The notes beneath the pieces were generated by a model. It searched no databases and was not told where the DNA came from. It was given only the letters and a program-made list of their open reading frames with translations. Positions 49,802 through 63,338 of a DNA stretch of 64,000 nt are shown here, in pieces. Every line of letters starts with the position of its first letter. The stretch's first letter is position 1. Both the position numbers and the translations under genes were made by a program. Source of the stretch: Pholis gunnellus. Its lineage: Eukaryota; Chordata; Actinopteri; Perciformes; Pholidae. The stretch lies in NCBI GenBank assembly GCA_910591455.2, contig OU342808.1, forward strand, positions 16,025,121 through 16,089,120, given 5' to 3'.

Positions 49802-52800
49802 AGTGGGGCCCTATTTTCACAGCCACTTTACAGCTGTTGAGAGGCTGTTATCAGGAAGAGGATGAGGACTTTGAATTTGCATTCGGCAACTGCAGATTGC
49901 TGTAACATGAACCCTGACATAGCTGTACATTTACTACTCATTAGGTGAAACTTTACTCAAGGTGCAAATTACCCACCTTTCGTAAAACCGCTTTTTACGA
50001 TAAAGGTCAGCATACAAGTAGGTTCTGAACTAGACTTCCAAAGTTAATCATCGCAGAGAAATCAGTCCTGTCTGACATGGAAATACAGCCAGGCTATGTG
50101 ACAGTGTAAATAGAAAGGTGTTCCTCTGCTCCTGCCATCTTAATCTAGTCCAGCCATTTTGGATCCTGTGTTTCTCTTTTCTCCCAGCCTTCCCTCAGCG
50201 TCCCCTCCTCCTCCGTGTGTTTAATTCCTTTTTCTCCTGGCGTCCCTTAGAAATACTCCCAGCTGCATAACAGATGTTGAATATCTTTCTTTCTTTCTTT
50301 TTGTATCATCCTTTCCTTTTATCTATGTAACTCCCTGATGGCCATGACGATGACTGAATTCATAATTCTGACCACAAAGCCACACATGAGATACCCGCGA
50401 AACCATGATTGTCATGGAGGTTGCAACATAATTTACATTTATTACAGTATTTTCTTTCTCTTAACTGTCTTTTTTTTTGTCATTTTTTTATTTCACTCGA
50501 TCTGTCTCTCAAATTTGCTGTCGGCCTGGAGGAATCCCACCCTCCTCCAGTCAATGCTTTTGGCGAGGCGAGTGATGAGGGACCGCAGACAAAGTAAAAG
50601 GGCCCAGAGTGAAAACACAAAAAGTTACTCTCTGCTCTCTCCACTCATTGAGTAAAATTATACAAGGGGGTTTGATTCATTGAAGAAAAAACCTGAAGCT
50701 TATTATTCGACCATTATACTCATTCATCATGTGAAGCTTGATAATGCGTGGTAAAGTCTTCCCCGTTTTCCGATGGCTAAAAAACACCCATGGTTCAGAC
50801 TTCTTAACTAGATGGGGGTGGAGAATAGCAAATAATCAGAAATTGAGAAAAGAGAAAACGAGGAGAAGGCACAGACATTTTGCTGGTATTGTGATTCGCT
50901 GGTTAATTGAGCCTATCTAACACGTTGTTAGCTTGTTATTTCAGACAAACAACCCAATAAATGTTCCCCAGATTACATTATTACAGTTGTAAAATGTACC
51001 CAGGGAATCAGTTCCTCCATATAAAAAACTCGTGATCATGCCTCCCCCATGTTCATTGTTTTTTATTGAGTTCTTCACCCACATGAGCCAAATATAGAAC
51101 TAAAGCCGCGCTGATAGAAATAATGTGCAAGACTTAGTTTAGAATCGACACTCTCAAATGTTTTAAAATGCACGTTATACCGATGCCTGACAGCCAGTTC
51201 ACATAACTTACAAAAGAAAGCCCTTTCACAACATTTGCGTCATTCCTTTGATGTCTAGACATCATATGTGTTTTTTTTCCTTTTTTTTTTTTGAGAAACT
51301 AAAAAACCCTACATCTGACGGGCTAGTGTGTCATCTCCTAAGAGAGAGGTACTTGACTGAAGTCGCTGTGTAGACAGTACAAAGCTTCCACATTGGTCCA
51401 TATTCATGAAGGTGTAGCTATTACTGACATATTTTCTCATGAGAACAAATCACCAGCAGGGTGTGAGGAAGCTGCAGCATAGACACCAGTCTCTGGAGTT
51501 TGTCACACTGAGTCCAGTCTTTGTGTTTGTTGCGCCTGTCGTGTGGGGAAGTTCCCATGGGCGGACAGTTTTTCATCCCCCTCCCTTTGGAGAGTCAGTG
51601 GTGGATTGAGAGTAGGAGGGCTGAGATTAGGGTGACAGAATGAAAGATGTAAGGTGAAGATCAAGGTGGTTCGGGAGCAAAAGTCAAAGACAACTAAAGA
51701 GACAGAATGGGAGAGCATCTGTTGTGACTTGTGTACTCAGCAGTTTCGGATGGCCCTCCTGTCTTTCCGGGTTCAATCTGAAGCTGATGAGCTATTTCTT
51801 GGAAGCAAAAGTCAAATCATAGTCTGTGGTCTCTCTTTTCTTTAAAAGTGTAACTCGAACGTGCAATCCTTACTCTTCCTCACTCAACTGTAAAAACTAC
51901 AAATGGTCACAACAGCACAATCAAAAGTATTACATCAGAAAATCTCCAGAGAGGAGACTTACACTCCACGAGCATACTCTATGATCGCTGTTAGATTACA
52001 AAGCCATTGACTATGTATGGAGAAAGAAAACGCAGCGTTTCCTTTTCATGCCAGCAATTAGCAAGTACCAGTGGTGTCATCATGATTTCTTTCCCCATTT
52101 CCCTTTGAGCGATGAATCCATCGTCATTAATGCAAATGCCTTTACATTTTTAAGTGTTTGCTGACCACTTTCAAATGTATGACCCTAACTGTGCTATTGA
52201 TCACTTACAATGATTGTTTTTCTTGCATTTGTTGGGTACTACTGCTCTCTATTCCAATATTCCTCCTCCTGTAGGATGACATTGAACATGCGCTCAGTTG
52301 AGCACACCTGGGAGTGAGGGTTATCAACAAGTCAATAACCAAAACACAGCAGAGCAGTGAAGGTTATCGAGGTGTGGTATGCATGTAGACTGCTAAATGT
52401 GTGACTACCTGTGTGCATTAGTGCGCTTTTCTGGTGAAGGCTTCTGTAGTCTGTTATGAGGCCTAGGTATTCCTCCTCTACCTCATTAGTGCTGATTTAC
52501 ACCACAGCTAGGTGAAAGCAGGCAGGATGGACCTCCCACCTCCCCCACACGCTCACACACACACTGCCCTGTACTCCCCCCTCTCTCTCTTCTTCCCCTC
52601 TCTTTCCCTATCTCTCCCCTTCTCATTCTCCTGCCGCTCACAGACAATGGGGCCCTGGAGAATACCGGCTTGTGCTGAATTATTCAAATCAGTGGTGGCA
52701 GCAAGCCGGAGAGCAAAGGAGAGAGGCAAGGAGGTAGAGGAGAGAGAGGGGGAAAGAGAGGGAGAGGGGTAGAAAGTGAGAGAATGCAGGACGATGGGAG

Positions 52801-52829
52801 GAGGATGTGGAGGGGGAGGGAGAAACAGG

Positions 52830-52833
<4 letters not shown>

Positions 52834-52868
<35 letters not shown>
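52834..52868. repeat. (GA)n microsatellite
   Basis: About seventeen GA units with one CG interruption, in a wider purine-rich block (52.7-52.87 kb). Confidence 0.9.
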
Positions 52869-53385
52869 GCATTGTAGAAGTGGTGGTTCTCGTGGTCTCT
52901 GCATGCAAATAGCCTTTTGCTCCTCTCTCCCTCCCTCTATATGAGTCACCCCCTGCCCTTCACTGCTTCATTAATACACATCTGTACCCCGGCACTCCCC
53001 TCCACCTCCTCTCTCCGCGCTCTTCTAGAGAGGAGGAAGAGAGAAACAGAAGAGTGGGGGAGGTGGTGGTGGTGGGGAGGGCGGGTGGCGGGGAGGCGCT
53101 CGACAGCAGCAGCACGCTGTTGGCAGGAGGAGAATGTGCCGGTAATTAGCCAGCACCGGTACAGACGAAAAAAAAAAACCAGGAAAGAGAAAGGAGAAGA
53201 AGAGGAAGGGAAAAAAGAGCAAAGCTCTGAAAACAAGCCTCCTGCCAGGCTAAACTCCCCAGAGGCGAGACCTGGACATGTCGGTGTGCAGTCTGGGAAC
53301 AAAGGAAGAAGAGGAGAGCTGGGGAAAAGATGGGAGGCTGAAGAGTGGGCCCATGACAGCACCTGCAGAGATGGAGAATCTGATT

Positions 53386-53410
53386 GTGTGTGTGTGTGTG
53401 TGTGTGTGTG
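53386..53410. repeat. (GT)12 microsatellite
   Basis: About twelve GT units. Confidence 0.85.
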
Positions 53411-53619
53411 CATGTCAGCATTATTTTCTTGTGATTGTGTTTGCCTCTCAGGGAAGGATGCCTTCAGATGCACATGATACAAGATTCATCACCAGAATAT
53501 CTATACTCGACTAGACTGTGGGGTAACAGCTATGTTTATTTGCCTTATTCGAAAGAATCTTCAAAATTACAAAGGCACTCTCCTGTCAAGAGAGAATCCC
53601 TCCAACGCTGATTGGTTGT

Positions 53620-54060
53620 CTGAGTCTACTTCCTCATCCTCAGCCAGGCTGCACGGCATCAGATAGTTTGACAAGAAGCCACGGCAGGCCAAGGTTTACT
53701 GATACAAGTTAATTTATAATTCATAATGATGATAATAACAATCATAATATTCTCCCCGGCAACATAGTTGTCAGACATGTTGCTAAGCAACATAAAAGTA
53801 TATGAATAATGATCTCTGGTGAAGGTGTTAATATTCCCTGCATTTACTTTACAGCAGCTTCAAACATGACTCAGCTAATCCTGCATCATTATTTATTATG
53901 TATTAGGCACTTTTAGTCTTGATAATGCTGACACGGCAGATGGCCTCCCGGGGCCACAGAGGTGTGATTTCCCAAAATGATCTGAAATGAAAACGGCAAG
54001 TTATTTCATGATGTCGTTGAAGGTTAATGAACTTAAGTCTAATGAAGAGACTGTGACCTG
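53620..54060. other. candidate conserved non-coding element
   Basis: Low-repeat AT-rich block with words such as TTAATTTATAATTCATAATG, TGTTGCTAAGCAACAT (a near-perfect palindrome resembling an RFX or C/EBP-type site) and ATTATTTATTATG, and no open frames. It resembles developmental enhancers, but conservation is unproven. Confidence 0.25.
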
Positions 54061-54131
54061 TCCTTACTGATTAACTAAAAGCCTCGACATTTTACCAACA
54101 GTTTTTTTTAGAAACAGAGCTTGAAAAATTA

Positions 54132-54166
<35 letters not shown>

Positions 54167-54200
54167 GGGGGGGGGAGAGAGGGAGAGGGAGAGAGAGAGT
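54132..54200. repeat. compound (GT)n(GA)n microsatellite with G run
   Basis: About ten GT units, seven GA units, a G10 run and GGGAGA units. Confidence 0.9.
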
Positions 54201-54699
54201 GATCTTGACCCTCGAGTCCTTTGCTAGCCTCATTAGTGTGAGAACTTGGTTCATTAAATGATCTGAGCAAGAGGTGTGGGGTATAAGCACAGATCACACA
54301 CTGAGAGTCTGTCCCCGTGTTTTTCTTCGGTTAAGTTGGTGTTTTTGCAGAAAAAAAAAAATGGTGGGTGGTGTCACTTCAGAAAATAACATCTACTCTT
54401 TGTTAATTTTGCTAAAAACTCAGTGTTTAAAAAAAAATTCAATAACAATAGAGTTAAAGTCTCTGCAAACATATTTCATGCACATTTGCAAAACTTGATA
54501 ATAATACAAAACGCTGTGTGTAGATTATGTCAAAAATCACAGTTTAAAGACACTGAGCACACTCTGCTATGCTCCTTCCTTGCTATCATTGATGTGTGGT
54601 GGCCTCTCATGACTTGGCTGCGGATCGATTTAGCCCCATGCACCTGAGAGCGTCAAGCTCGTCCAGCCGTGCGGAGCCCCGGGGGAGACTGACTGTGGT

Positions 54700-54790
54700 T
54701 TGACATGGTCCATGCTTCCCTCAAGCACAGCAGCAGCAGCAGCCAGCCAGTCAGCCAGCCGGACAGCCAGCGGGACGGCCAGCCTTCCCA
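54700..54790. repeat. CAG/CAGC-rich low-complexity tract
   Basis: GCAGCAGCAGCAGCAGCC followed by CAGCCAGCCAGTCAGCC units. It lies in a 126-codon frame (54705-55085) with no recognised family and no splice context, so no gene is called. Confidence 0.6.
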
Positions 54791-55199
54791 ACATCCCCAC
54801 GCACCGCTTGGAGTGTCAGCCCAGTGTGCTCTACTGGGAGCTGGGCTTGGCAGTGCTGGTTACAGAGCTCAGATGGGCCACGGATGGGGCCTTCTGCACA
54901 GGAGCCCCATGAGGGCAGGTAGAAAGGATGAGAGAGACAGGTGTGTTTATGTTCTACTTGTTGCCCTCCTCCCTCCCTCAGAGGCCAGGACAGATGCCCA
55001 TGCCATTGATTTTGGCAGAGCTGGGGAAATCAGACAAAGGGGAAAAAAGGGGACATGGAAGGCAAGAAAAGAAAATGTGAAGTGATGGTATTAAAATTGA
55101 TCTCATAAACTCTGCTCAATAAAAATCAATACAGGATTCCTGTAGGATTCAGTTTGTGACACAAGCTTCCCTTCTAGGCCTGTGCATATGATTTCCATT

Positions 55200-55570
55200 G
55201 CTAACATCCCTGGCCTTAGGCAAGAAACACATTTCCAGGAAAATCCATTTTTCCCAATGCTCCCTGGGCAGTTTACATAGCTCCTCCCTTTTATCAGAGC
55301 CTTTCGGAAATGAAAATTACACTATGTTCTTAGAACAAGCATTATGCAGCTTCTAGGTTAGATGACTGAAGCAAAGTCAGGTCGTTTGGCTCAGCAGGTT
55401 GCAAGGCTTTGAGTAATCAGGGTTTGGGGATTTTAATTAGGACAATTAAGCCCTAATTACTATGTAAACACATTCTGCTGCCAAAACCCTAGACCCCTAG
55501 AGTGAGGCCTCTGTACCGTAGCCTCCCATTCTGCTCCGCTGTATGAAGAACGGCACGGCCCCCATACTGT
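55200..55570. other. candidate conserved non-coding element
   Basis: Low-repeat block with homeodomain-like sites TTTTAATTAGGACAATTAAG and CCTAATTAC close together, and no open frames. It could be an enhancer. The target gene is not evident. Confidence 0.25.
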
Positions 55571-58500
55571 ACAGTCCTAACAAGTTCACCAGGACAAAGA
55601 TTCATCAGCTAATATCTCAACAATATATTTTCACAGAGGCATATTTTTATGCTTCACAGATTTTGACCTAGTCACCAAATATGTCATATATTGTGGTTAA
55701 AGTCTTTTTGAACAACTTCTAGATTTTTAAAAATGGAATCATCCATATTATTCACAGATTAAAATAATGTAATTATTAAACGGTGCTGTTAAGTGTCTAT
55801 TCATACATTGCATATGTAGAGAGAGCATGTATTTCATGATTTTTCCTACTTTGTCTTTCATCCTACAGCCTTGGACACAGGCTAGAAAATGATGATCTTG
55901 ATTCTCATGTGCATTTATGCATATTTAGTATTGTAGATGATTGCACGTGAACACAGGTGAAGGATCGTGGACAAAAAATCCAGATAAATTGTGTAGGTGA
56001 GTTTAGCAAAGCATAAAATACAGTAACTGATGGAATAGTAAAGACTTGAAAACTAATTCTTAACCTACCCTCTGACCAATACCAACTTGTAGCAACCATG
56101 CAAAAAAAAAGAGAAAAGATGACACTATACCCATGGTGGCTGCTGTTGAAAATAGAGGGGGAGTAAACAGACAGAGGCAGTAGACAGGACAGTGCCGGGT
56201 TGTTCTCCCATCAGTTCTGGAGGCTTAGAGGAGCTCCTTGGAGAGAGAGCAGGGGGGTGACAGGTCGTCAGGGTGCTGTCACTACTCAGGATCAGGATTC
56301 TTTGCAGCAGAAAAAGAAAAGTGGTTTGCTGCATGAGGTCAAAGAGCTACCATGAGCTGTTATACCTTTGTGTGTGTGTGGGGGGGGGGAATATGCGTAG
56401 ATTTTTCAGGCTTAGCTTTTTACAATTTGTATATGCTGATGATTTCCCTCCCTCCTTCTCCTCATCATTCTCATAATGTATCATTACCGTGTCCTTTTTG
56501 GCAGTGAGGCGTCAGTATGATGAGACGTGAACTGTTATTTGGTCCCTTATGTCCAGATTCCTTTTTTTTTTTCTACTGCTGATTGATGTTACGTTTGAAA
56601 GCTCTTATTTGCTGTTCTAAACCAAAATAATGGTCTTCCCCAGGAAAATGTTAAGGAAGAGATTGGAAGAGATTTGTTTTATCATTTGTACCTACAGTAT
56701 AATGCCAGTTTTTAGTACAGGAGAGATCCTGGCTGCCCTTCCACACCCTGCCCACCTCCAGTAGCACATAAGCACCCTAATTGTCACGCCACTTCCCATT
56801 ACACATGTCATTCCTCATGCCACGCTCCCATGCCCATGTGCCTAGCCAGCTGCTCAGAATGGGTTGGAAACAGGGCACGGTGTCACTGTTTCCATGTATA
56901 GATGTCACTTGAACTTTGGTGATAAATGAACAAAAATCTGTTTTTGGAAAAAAACGGCGACACAAAAATAACTATCATTGTTAAGAAGACACTTTCACAT
57001 ACATGATACGCCAGTATATATAAGTAATTTATTGTGATTTATGTTACCAACTGTGTTTTTAAAATGTATTAGGACTGGGATTTCTTTCACGTTATTTTAG
57101 TTGTGTAGTTGTGTCTTTTTTTTAATTTTGGAGTTCTCATTGTGAATGTAACTTCACAAAGTCACATTTTTCCCCAGGTTTCTCACAGAATAAAAATATG
57201 ATCACGGTTGGTTCTCAGCCTTTGGGAAAAAAAAGTCGTGTTAAGTACATCAGGAATACATTTCAACAGCTTGATATTTGACAGCTTTTGTTCTGTCTCA
57301 TTACCTTGGCAAATTCAAATCTAGGTCTGCAAAAGACTCCCTTCCTTTTGAGCGCATTGGCTCCCCATGATAGCATTTCCCTTGTGCACTGCCTTTTTGT
57401 GAATAGCTGGACCTGACAACTCCTCCACCCCCACCTGCCACCACTTGGACAGAGCAGAAACTATATTCGGCAAATGAGGCAGCGAACGGAGGCCATGGTC
57501 GACTGGTCCTAAGGCGAAGGCTGTGTCCAGGGGAGCGGGAAGGAGGAACCAGAAGCTTTTCAAAATGAGAGTGTTTCACAGCCACGATGATCTCACTTCC
57601 TGCTGGGCAGGTCTTGCAGAGCGACTTGTGATGTTGTTGCTACAGCTGAGAGGCCGGTCTCAAGCCCCTGGAGGAACAGGAGGTCTGTTGTGTTATTTGG
57701 AGGTGATGAAACATGAAATATACACAGACACAGAAATGCATGCATGCATAATGCACACACATTCATCAAGGTGGGACAGAAAGGAGGGAGTGAGGAAGCA
57801 TAGAATAATATATATTTTAGTTTTTAATTACCACACATCATTTTGTATTATTCATGACAAAACTCTAGAGGGATATTTAACCTTACCATCACCCGACATC
57901 CATCATTCTAACATTATGTGTGAGTGTGTGTGTGTGTGTGCATGCATCGGCTGGGGTTAAATGCACGTGGCTAAAAACGTATGTCTGGTAGTCTTTAGAA
58001 GGAGAACTAAAGTAAACTGATGCAGTGGCATTTAATACAACCACCGTTTGATTCCCAACTCGTTCAATAACACTGAATGTAAAACATTCATTATGACATC
58101 AATCTGTCATTGTGACGATGTTCTGGCTTTCTGTGGCTAGAGTGCAAAGTGAGGTGGTGGTTGAGCAAGCTGGTCATTCATCATGTATATTTTCATTCAT
58201 AACTGAAAAAGTATCACCATTTCCAGTTAATACAGTTTCTAGTGGTGGTTGCTGATATGCTCTGAATCTAAGTTCTTTAAGCTGCTGTAGTTAAATTATT
58301 TATAAAAACATTGGATCACCTGACTATGTGTGTGTTCTTTTATTTAGCATCTTTCAGCTCATAGTTTGTCACTATGTTCTACCTGCCCAGCAGCAAACAG
58401 CAGACAGATAAAGTTAGTGGTGAATGTAATGAAGCATTTTGCAGGTAAAGAGCTATTTGTTTTACAAAAGTTGGTGAAGACCAAAACAAATAAAAGAAGA

Positions 58501-58881
58501 GATGGACCTACATTTTTCAGGTGGCCAGAAACACAACTCTCAATGCTAATGTTGCCCCCTAAAAACTCTGGTGCATTAATTACACCAAAAAAGACAAGGA
58601 TCCAATATCCAAATGAAACAGGCTGGGTCAAAAAACAGGATCAGGATTAAAAATAAAAAAAAACTATAGGCTATCAGCATGCTGGAAAGCTATGGCACAA
58701 GACAGAAAGACAATCTGGCAGTGAACAAACACCCAAATAATGGCAATACATACATATATATGTGTTTACTTTTATCTGGATCAGTGAAGGTTGGTATCAG
58801 CGCAGTGCCAGTTGTGTGTAAATGTAGAGGTCTGAGTGTGTGCAAAACAAAGTCACAGCCACTCTTCAGAAAGCAGGTTTA
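55571..58881. other. non-coding stretch
   Basis: AT-rich with small GT runs near 56.37 and 57.92 kb. No gene, RNA or clear transposon was recognised. Confidence 0.5.
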
Positions 58882-59137
58882 ACAAACTCTGAGACAAAAC
58901 CCTGAACTCTGAGTTCACTAAGCCTGAGATGGAAAACTTCCAGAGCAGCTGATCAGAGTTTCTTCAATCAACTCTAACTTTATTCTCTCTGAGTGTGTCT
59001 ATTATTAGGCTTCTGCGCGGTGAATGAAAGAAGCCGTCATCAATGGAGCTGCGCTTCCACGATTCACCATGGCAACAGGTTAACAACAGGCAGGCCTCCA
59101 TTTTAACCCAGTGGAAGAACAGATATTAATGCATGCA

Positions 59138-59181
<44 letters not shown>

Positions 59182-59980
59182 ACTGTGCACATTTAGAGCA
59201 CATTAAGGTTTTATTCTGTATTGTTGATTGATTCATATATTTTCTTCTGCTTTAAGAAAACACAGGGGCCAGCAACTGAAGATGAAAGATTTTGAAAATA
59301 TTTATAACAATAGACATAGGATACATAATTGTAAGCTCACAATCTGATCCAGTAATACTGTTTTGGGTGATTTAAAGGTACAGTGTATTTTAAATGTTAT
59401 TTATTTATCCATCTATTTGGATCTTTACTCAACAGCAGTAAGTGGCTTTATTTCAGCTGCTTCAACAAATGTAATAAAGTTAAACACCATCACTGAAATT
59501 CACTATACGCAGCTTTTTTAAATAACTCGCTACATTCTACAGCTGCACCACGATCATGCTCACTTAGAAATATTACATATAATCTCCAATAGTTTAGAAA
59601 TGATGTTCCATCACAGCTGACATCAATTGTGTATTCATATACTCCCACTCACCAAAAAGAAAGACATGCAGAGGTTTTATTTTAAGCCGACGGTGACTTG
59701 ACGCTGTGTAATATGTAAATGTGAGGGTAAAAAAACAGTAACTTTAGATTTTCCTGAGTAACAAACTAATATCCGATCAGGATCTAACAGACAGTAAACC
59801 TCTGCTGATTAATGTGCTATGATACATGCTGCGATATGGACTGAATAAATGAGGAAATAAAACAGCACGTCTGGCTCTGTAAGAGGGAGGAGACAGACAG
59901 AAACTCATGGTTTGTTCAGGAAAACCTGCTAGCGAGCAGGCTAGGTTCACATGGTACATGGTACCAGACCCAGAGTTTAT
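58882..59980. mobile_element. probable non-autonomous DNA transposon with imperfect TIRs
   Basis: The left end AACAAACTCTGAG and the right end CCCAGAGTTTAT (complement ATAAACTCTGGG) form imperfect terminal inverted repeats. The first 250 nt have the GATCAGAGTTTCTTCAATCA and CTGCGCGGTGAATGAAAG wording of repeats widespread in percomorph fish. There is no transposase frame. A Harbinger-type origin is a guess. The TA microsatellite lies inside. Confidence 0.35.
59141..59179. repeat. (TA)19 microsatellite
   Basis: Nineteen to twenty perfect TA units. Confidence 0.95.
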
Positions 59981-59999
59981 AGGATTTTTTATTTCATAT

Positions 60000-60960
60000 T
60001 AATGGAATACTAGACTAAAACTTTTCATGGCCTCTTTATGTATCTTTTATGAAATACAATAGTATGACTTTTTTATAGCATGCTATATCACAATATTTTT
60101 ATGGCATACTACATTGACATTTTTATGGAATATGATATTTTTATAACTTTTTCATGACATGCTTTACAATGACATTTTATGTCATAGCACACTTTGACAG
60201 TTATGAGTTACTATACTATGATATTTTTATGGCATACTATACTGATATTTTTCATGACCTACTATTCTATTTCTATTACTTTTATGACTACACCATGACT
60301 TTAGTAACATTTCTATTACACATTTCTTTAAATTATCTTTTTTTGGCATATTATACAATACTCTTTGTCGTGTTGTCGTGACATACTAAAGACTTTTAAA
60401 ATTACATTTATGACATTTCTATGATTTGTTATGACTGAATTTTGTATACTATGTTCTTTACTACATTTTTATGGCTTTTTATGCTATGGCATACTTTTTC
60501 AATATTTTTATGGCAGTGACAATTTTTAATTACATTTGTGATGACATATTTATGACTTTCTTATATAATGACATTTTGAAATGAAATCTTTCATGCCATA
60601 TACTATATAACTTTGTTTTTATGACATTCGTATGCAATTTTTTGTGGCATACTATAATAAAGGATTTCTTATGAAAATGTTATGGCATACTATACTACGA
60701 CATTTGTTGTTGTTGTTGTGGTTGAAAATATTATCATATTACATTTTTTTTTTACAATATTATACATAAATATTTTCAAGATATTTTCATGGCATATAGG
60801 ATGATATTTCTAAGATATTTTTCAAGACTTTGATGACATTTCTATGGCCTACTCTATTTTTACTTTTGATTACTTTTTTTCTGGCACATTATACTGTGAG
60901 TTTTTTTCCTGTTCCATGTTATGACAAACTATATTATTTCCTTTTATTACATTCTGTAGT
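60000..60960. repeat. degenerate AT-rich minisatellite
   Basis: Words such as ATGACATTTTTATGGCATAC and TACTATACTATGA recur with changes for about 0.95 kb, suggesting a decayed tandem array with a period of roughly 25-30 nt. G+C content is very low. The 75-codon Tyr/Phe-rich frame inside it is an artefact. Confidence 0.7.
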
Positions 60961-61433
60961 TACTGAACAATCATCAACGTATCAAGACAATATTTAGCTA
61001 TACTGGTGGTTCCCCACCCTGAGTTCATCTATCATCCTCTACTGCTGCTCCTCTAGTACTTCCTGGAGGACTGAGACACACAAAAAACAACATTACAGCC
61101 ACACAATCATTCAAATATAAAAAGTCATTTGACTGTTGCAGTTTCAAGTTGTTTACAGACGGTAGTATTTTTCATGTCCATCTCTCCTCACCTTGATGTC
61201 CTCATCTCCATCCAGTCCGCTGCTCCTCCCCCAACACCTTGTATCTTTTCACTTAGAACAGAGGAAGAAGATAAATGAGCTCCTTAATAGGCTGTAATGT
61301 CAGCTTCATGTATTCTGTAGTTCTGGAGAGAGATATTGATTTCTATTGGGAAGTGTAAATCACACTGAAAGATATCTGAATGTTAATGTCTATTACAGAC
61401 CATATCTTATATTTTTTATAAGATATATAAAAA
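60961..61433. other. short unique stretch between minisatellite and telomere-type array
   Basis: Non-repetitive and AT-rich, without a gene. It ends in ATATATAAAAACCC, where the telomere-type repeats begin abruptly. Confidence 0.6.
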
Positions 61434-63338
61434 CCCTAACCCTAACCCTAACCCCTAACCCCAACCCCTAACCCCACCCCTAACCCCTAACCCCAACCCC
61501 TAACCCCTAACCCCTAACCCTACCCCTAAACCCTAAACCCTAACCCTAACCCTAAACCCTAAACCTAACCCCAACCCTAACCCTAATAACCAACCCTAAC
61601 CCTAACCCTAATCACCAACCCTAACCCTTAACCCTAACCCTGAACCCTTAACCCTAACCCCTAACCCTAATCACCAACCCTAACCCTAACCCCTAACCCT
61701 AACCACCAACCCTAACCCTAACCCTAATCACCAACCCTAACCCTAACCCCTAACCCTAACCCTAATCACCAACCCTAACCCTAACCCCTAACCCTAATCA
61801 CCAACCCTAACCCTAACCCTAACCCCTAACCCTAATCACTAACCCTAACCCTAACCCAACCATAACCCTAACCCTAATCACAAACCCTAACCCCTAACCC
61901 TAATCACAACCCTAACCCTAACCCTAATCACCAACCCTAACACTAACCCCTAACCCTAATCACCAACCCTAACCCTAACCCTAATCACCAACCCTAACCC
62001 AACCCTAACCCTAACCCTAATCACCAACCCTAACCCTAACCCTAATCACCAACCCTAACCCTAACCCCTAACCCTAACCCAACCCTAACCCTAATCACCA
62101 ACCCTAACCCCTAACCCTAACCCTAACCCTAATCACCAACCCTAACCCTAACCCTTAACCCTAACCCTAACCCTCTAACCCTAACCCTAATCACCAACCC
62201 TAACCCTAACCCTAACCCACTAACCCTAACCCTAATCACCAACCCTAACCCTAACCCTAATCACCAACCCTAACCCCTAACCCCTAACCCTAACCCTAAC
62301 CCAACCCTAACCCTAATCACCAACCCTAACCCTAACCCTAATCACCAACCCTAACCCTAACCCCTAACCCTAACCCCTAACCCTAACCCTAATCACCAAC
62401 CCTAACCCAACCCTAACCCTAACCCTAATCACCAACCCTAACCCTAATCACCAACCCTAACCCTAACCCCTAACCCAACCCTAACCCTAATCACCAACCC
62501 TAACCCTAACCCTAATCACCAACCCTAACCCTAACCCTTAACCCTAACCCTAACCCTCTAACCCTAACCCTAATCACCAACCCTAACCCCTAACCCTAAC
62601 CCATAACCCTAACCCTAATCACCAACCCTAACCCTAACCCTAACCCCTAACCCCAACCCTAAACCCTAACCCCTAACCCAAACCCTAATCACCAACCCTA
62701 ACCCTAACCCCTAACCCTAATCACCAACCCTAACCCCTAACCCTAATCACCAATCCTAACCCTAACCCTAATCACCAACCCTAACCCAACCCTAACCCTA
62801 ACCCCTGACCCTAATCACCAACCCTAACCCTAACCCCTAACCCTAATCACCAACCCTAACCCTAACCTAACCCTAACCCTAATCACCAACCCTAACCCTA
62901 ACCCCTAACCCTAATCACCAACCCTAACCCTAACCCTAATCACCAACCCTAACCCTAACCCCTAACCCTAACCCTAATCACCAACCCTAACGATAACCCC
63001 TAACCCTAATCACCAACCCTAACCCTAACCCCTAACCCTAACCCTAATCACCAACCCTAACACTAACCCTAACCCTAATCACCAACCCTCACCCTAACCC
63101 TAACCCTAATCACCAACCCTAACCCTAACCCTAATCACCAACCCTAACCCTAACCCTAATCACCAACCCTAACCCCTAACCCTAACCCTAATCACCAACC
63201 CTAACCCTAACCCAACCCTAACCCTAATCACCAACCCTAACCCTAACCCTAACCCCTAACCCTAACCCTAATCACCAACCCTAACCCTAACCCTAACCCT
63301 AACCCTAATCACCAACCCTAACCCTAACCCCTAACCCT
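61434..63338. repeat. degenerate telomere-type (CCCTAA)n array, part 1
   Basis: About 1.9 kb of CCCTAA units on the + strand (TTAGGG on the other strand), with frequent CCCCTAA and CCCAA variants. From about 61.58 kb a recurring CCCTAATCACCAA variant appears every two to five units. Real telomere ends are far more uniform, so this is subtelomeric or interstitial. The C-rich strand runs 5' to 3' away from the genes, the reverse of a telomere capping the right side. Confidence 0.95.

Larger units (their letters stand above)
47961..53619. other. non-coding region with several microsatellites
   Basis: No gene is recognised. Open frames of up to 186 codons near 52.9-53.5 kb run through GA- and GT-rich sequence with no family resemblance. 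AT-rich parts alternate with purine-rich blocks (52.7-53.3 kb). Confidence 0.5.

Noticed and set aside
52917..53482. Overlapping frames of up to 186 codons on both strands
   Set aside because: They run through GA, GT and purine-rich tracts, with low-complexity Arg/Glu or Pro/Ser composition and no family.
54705..55085. 126-codon frame starting with a Ser/Gln-rich stretch
   Set aside because: The open part is driven by CAG/CAGC repeats. No conserved motif or splice partner was seen.
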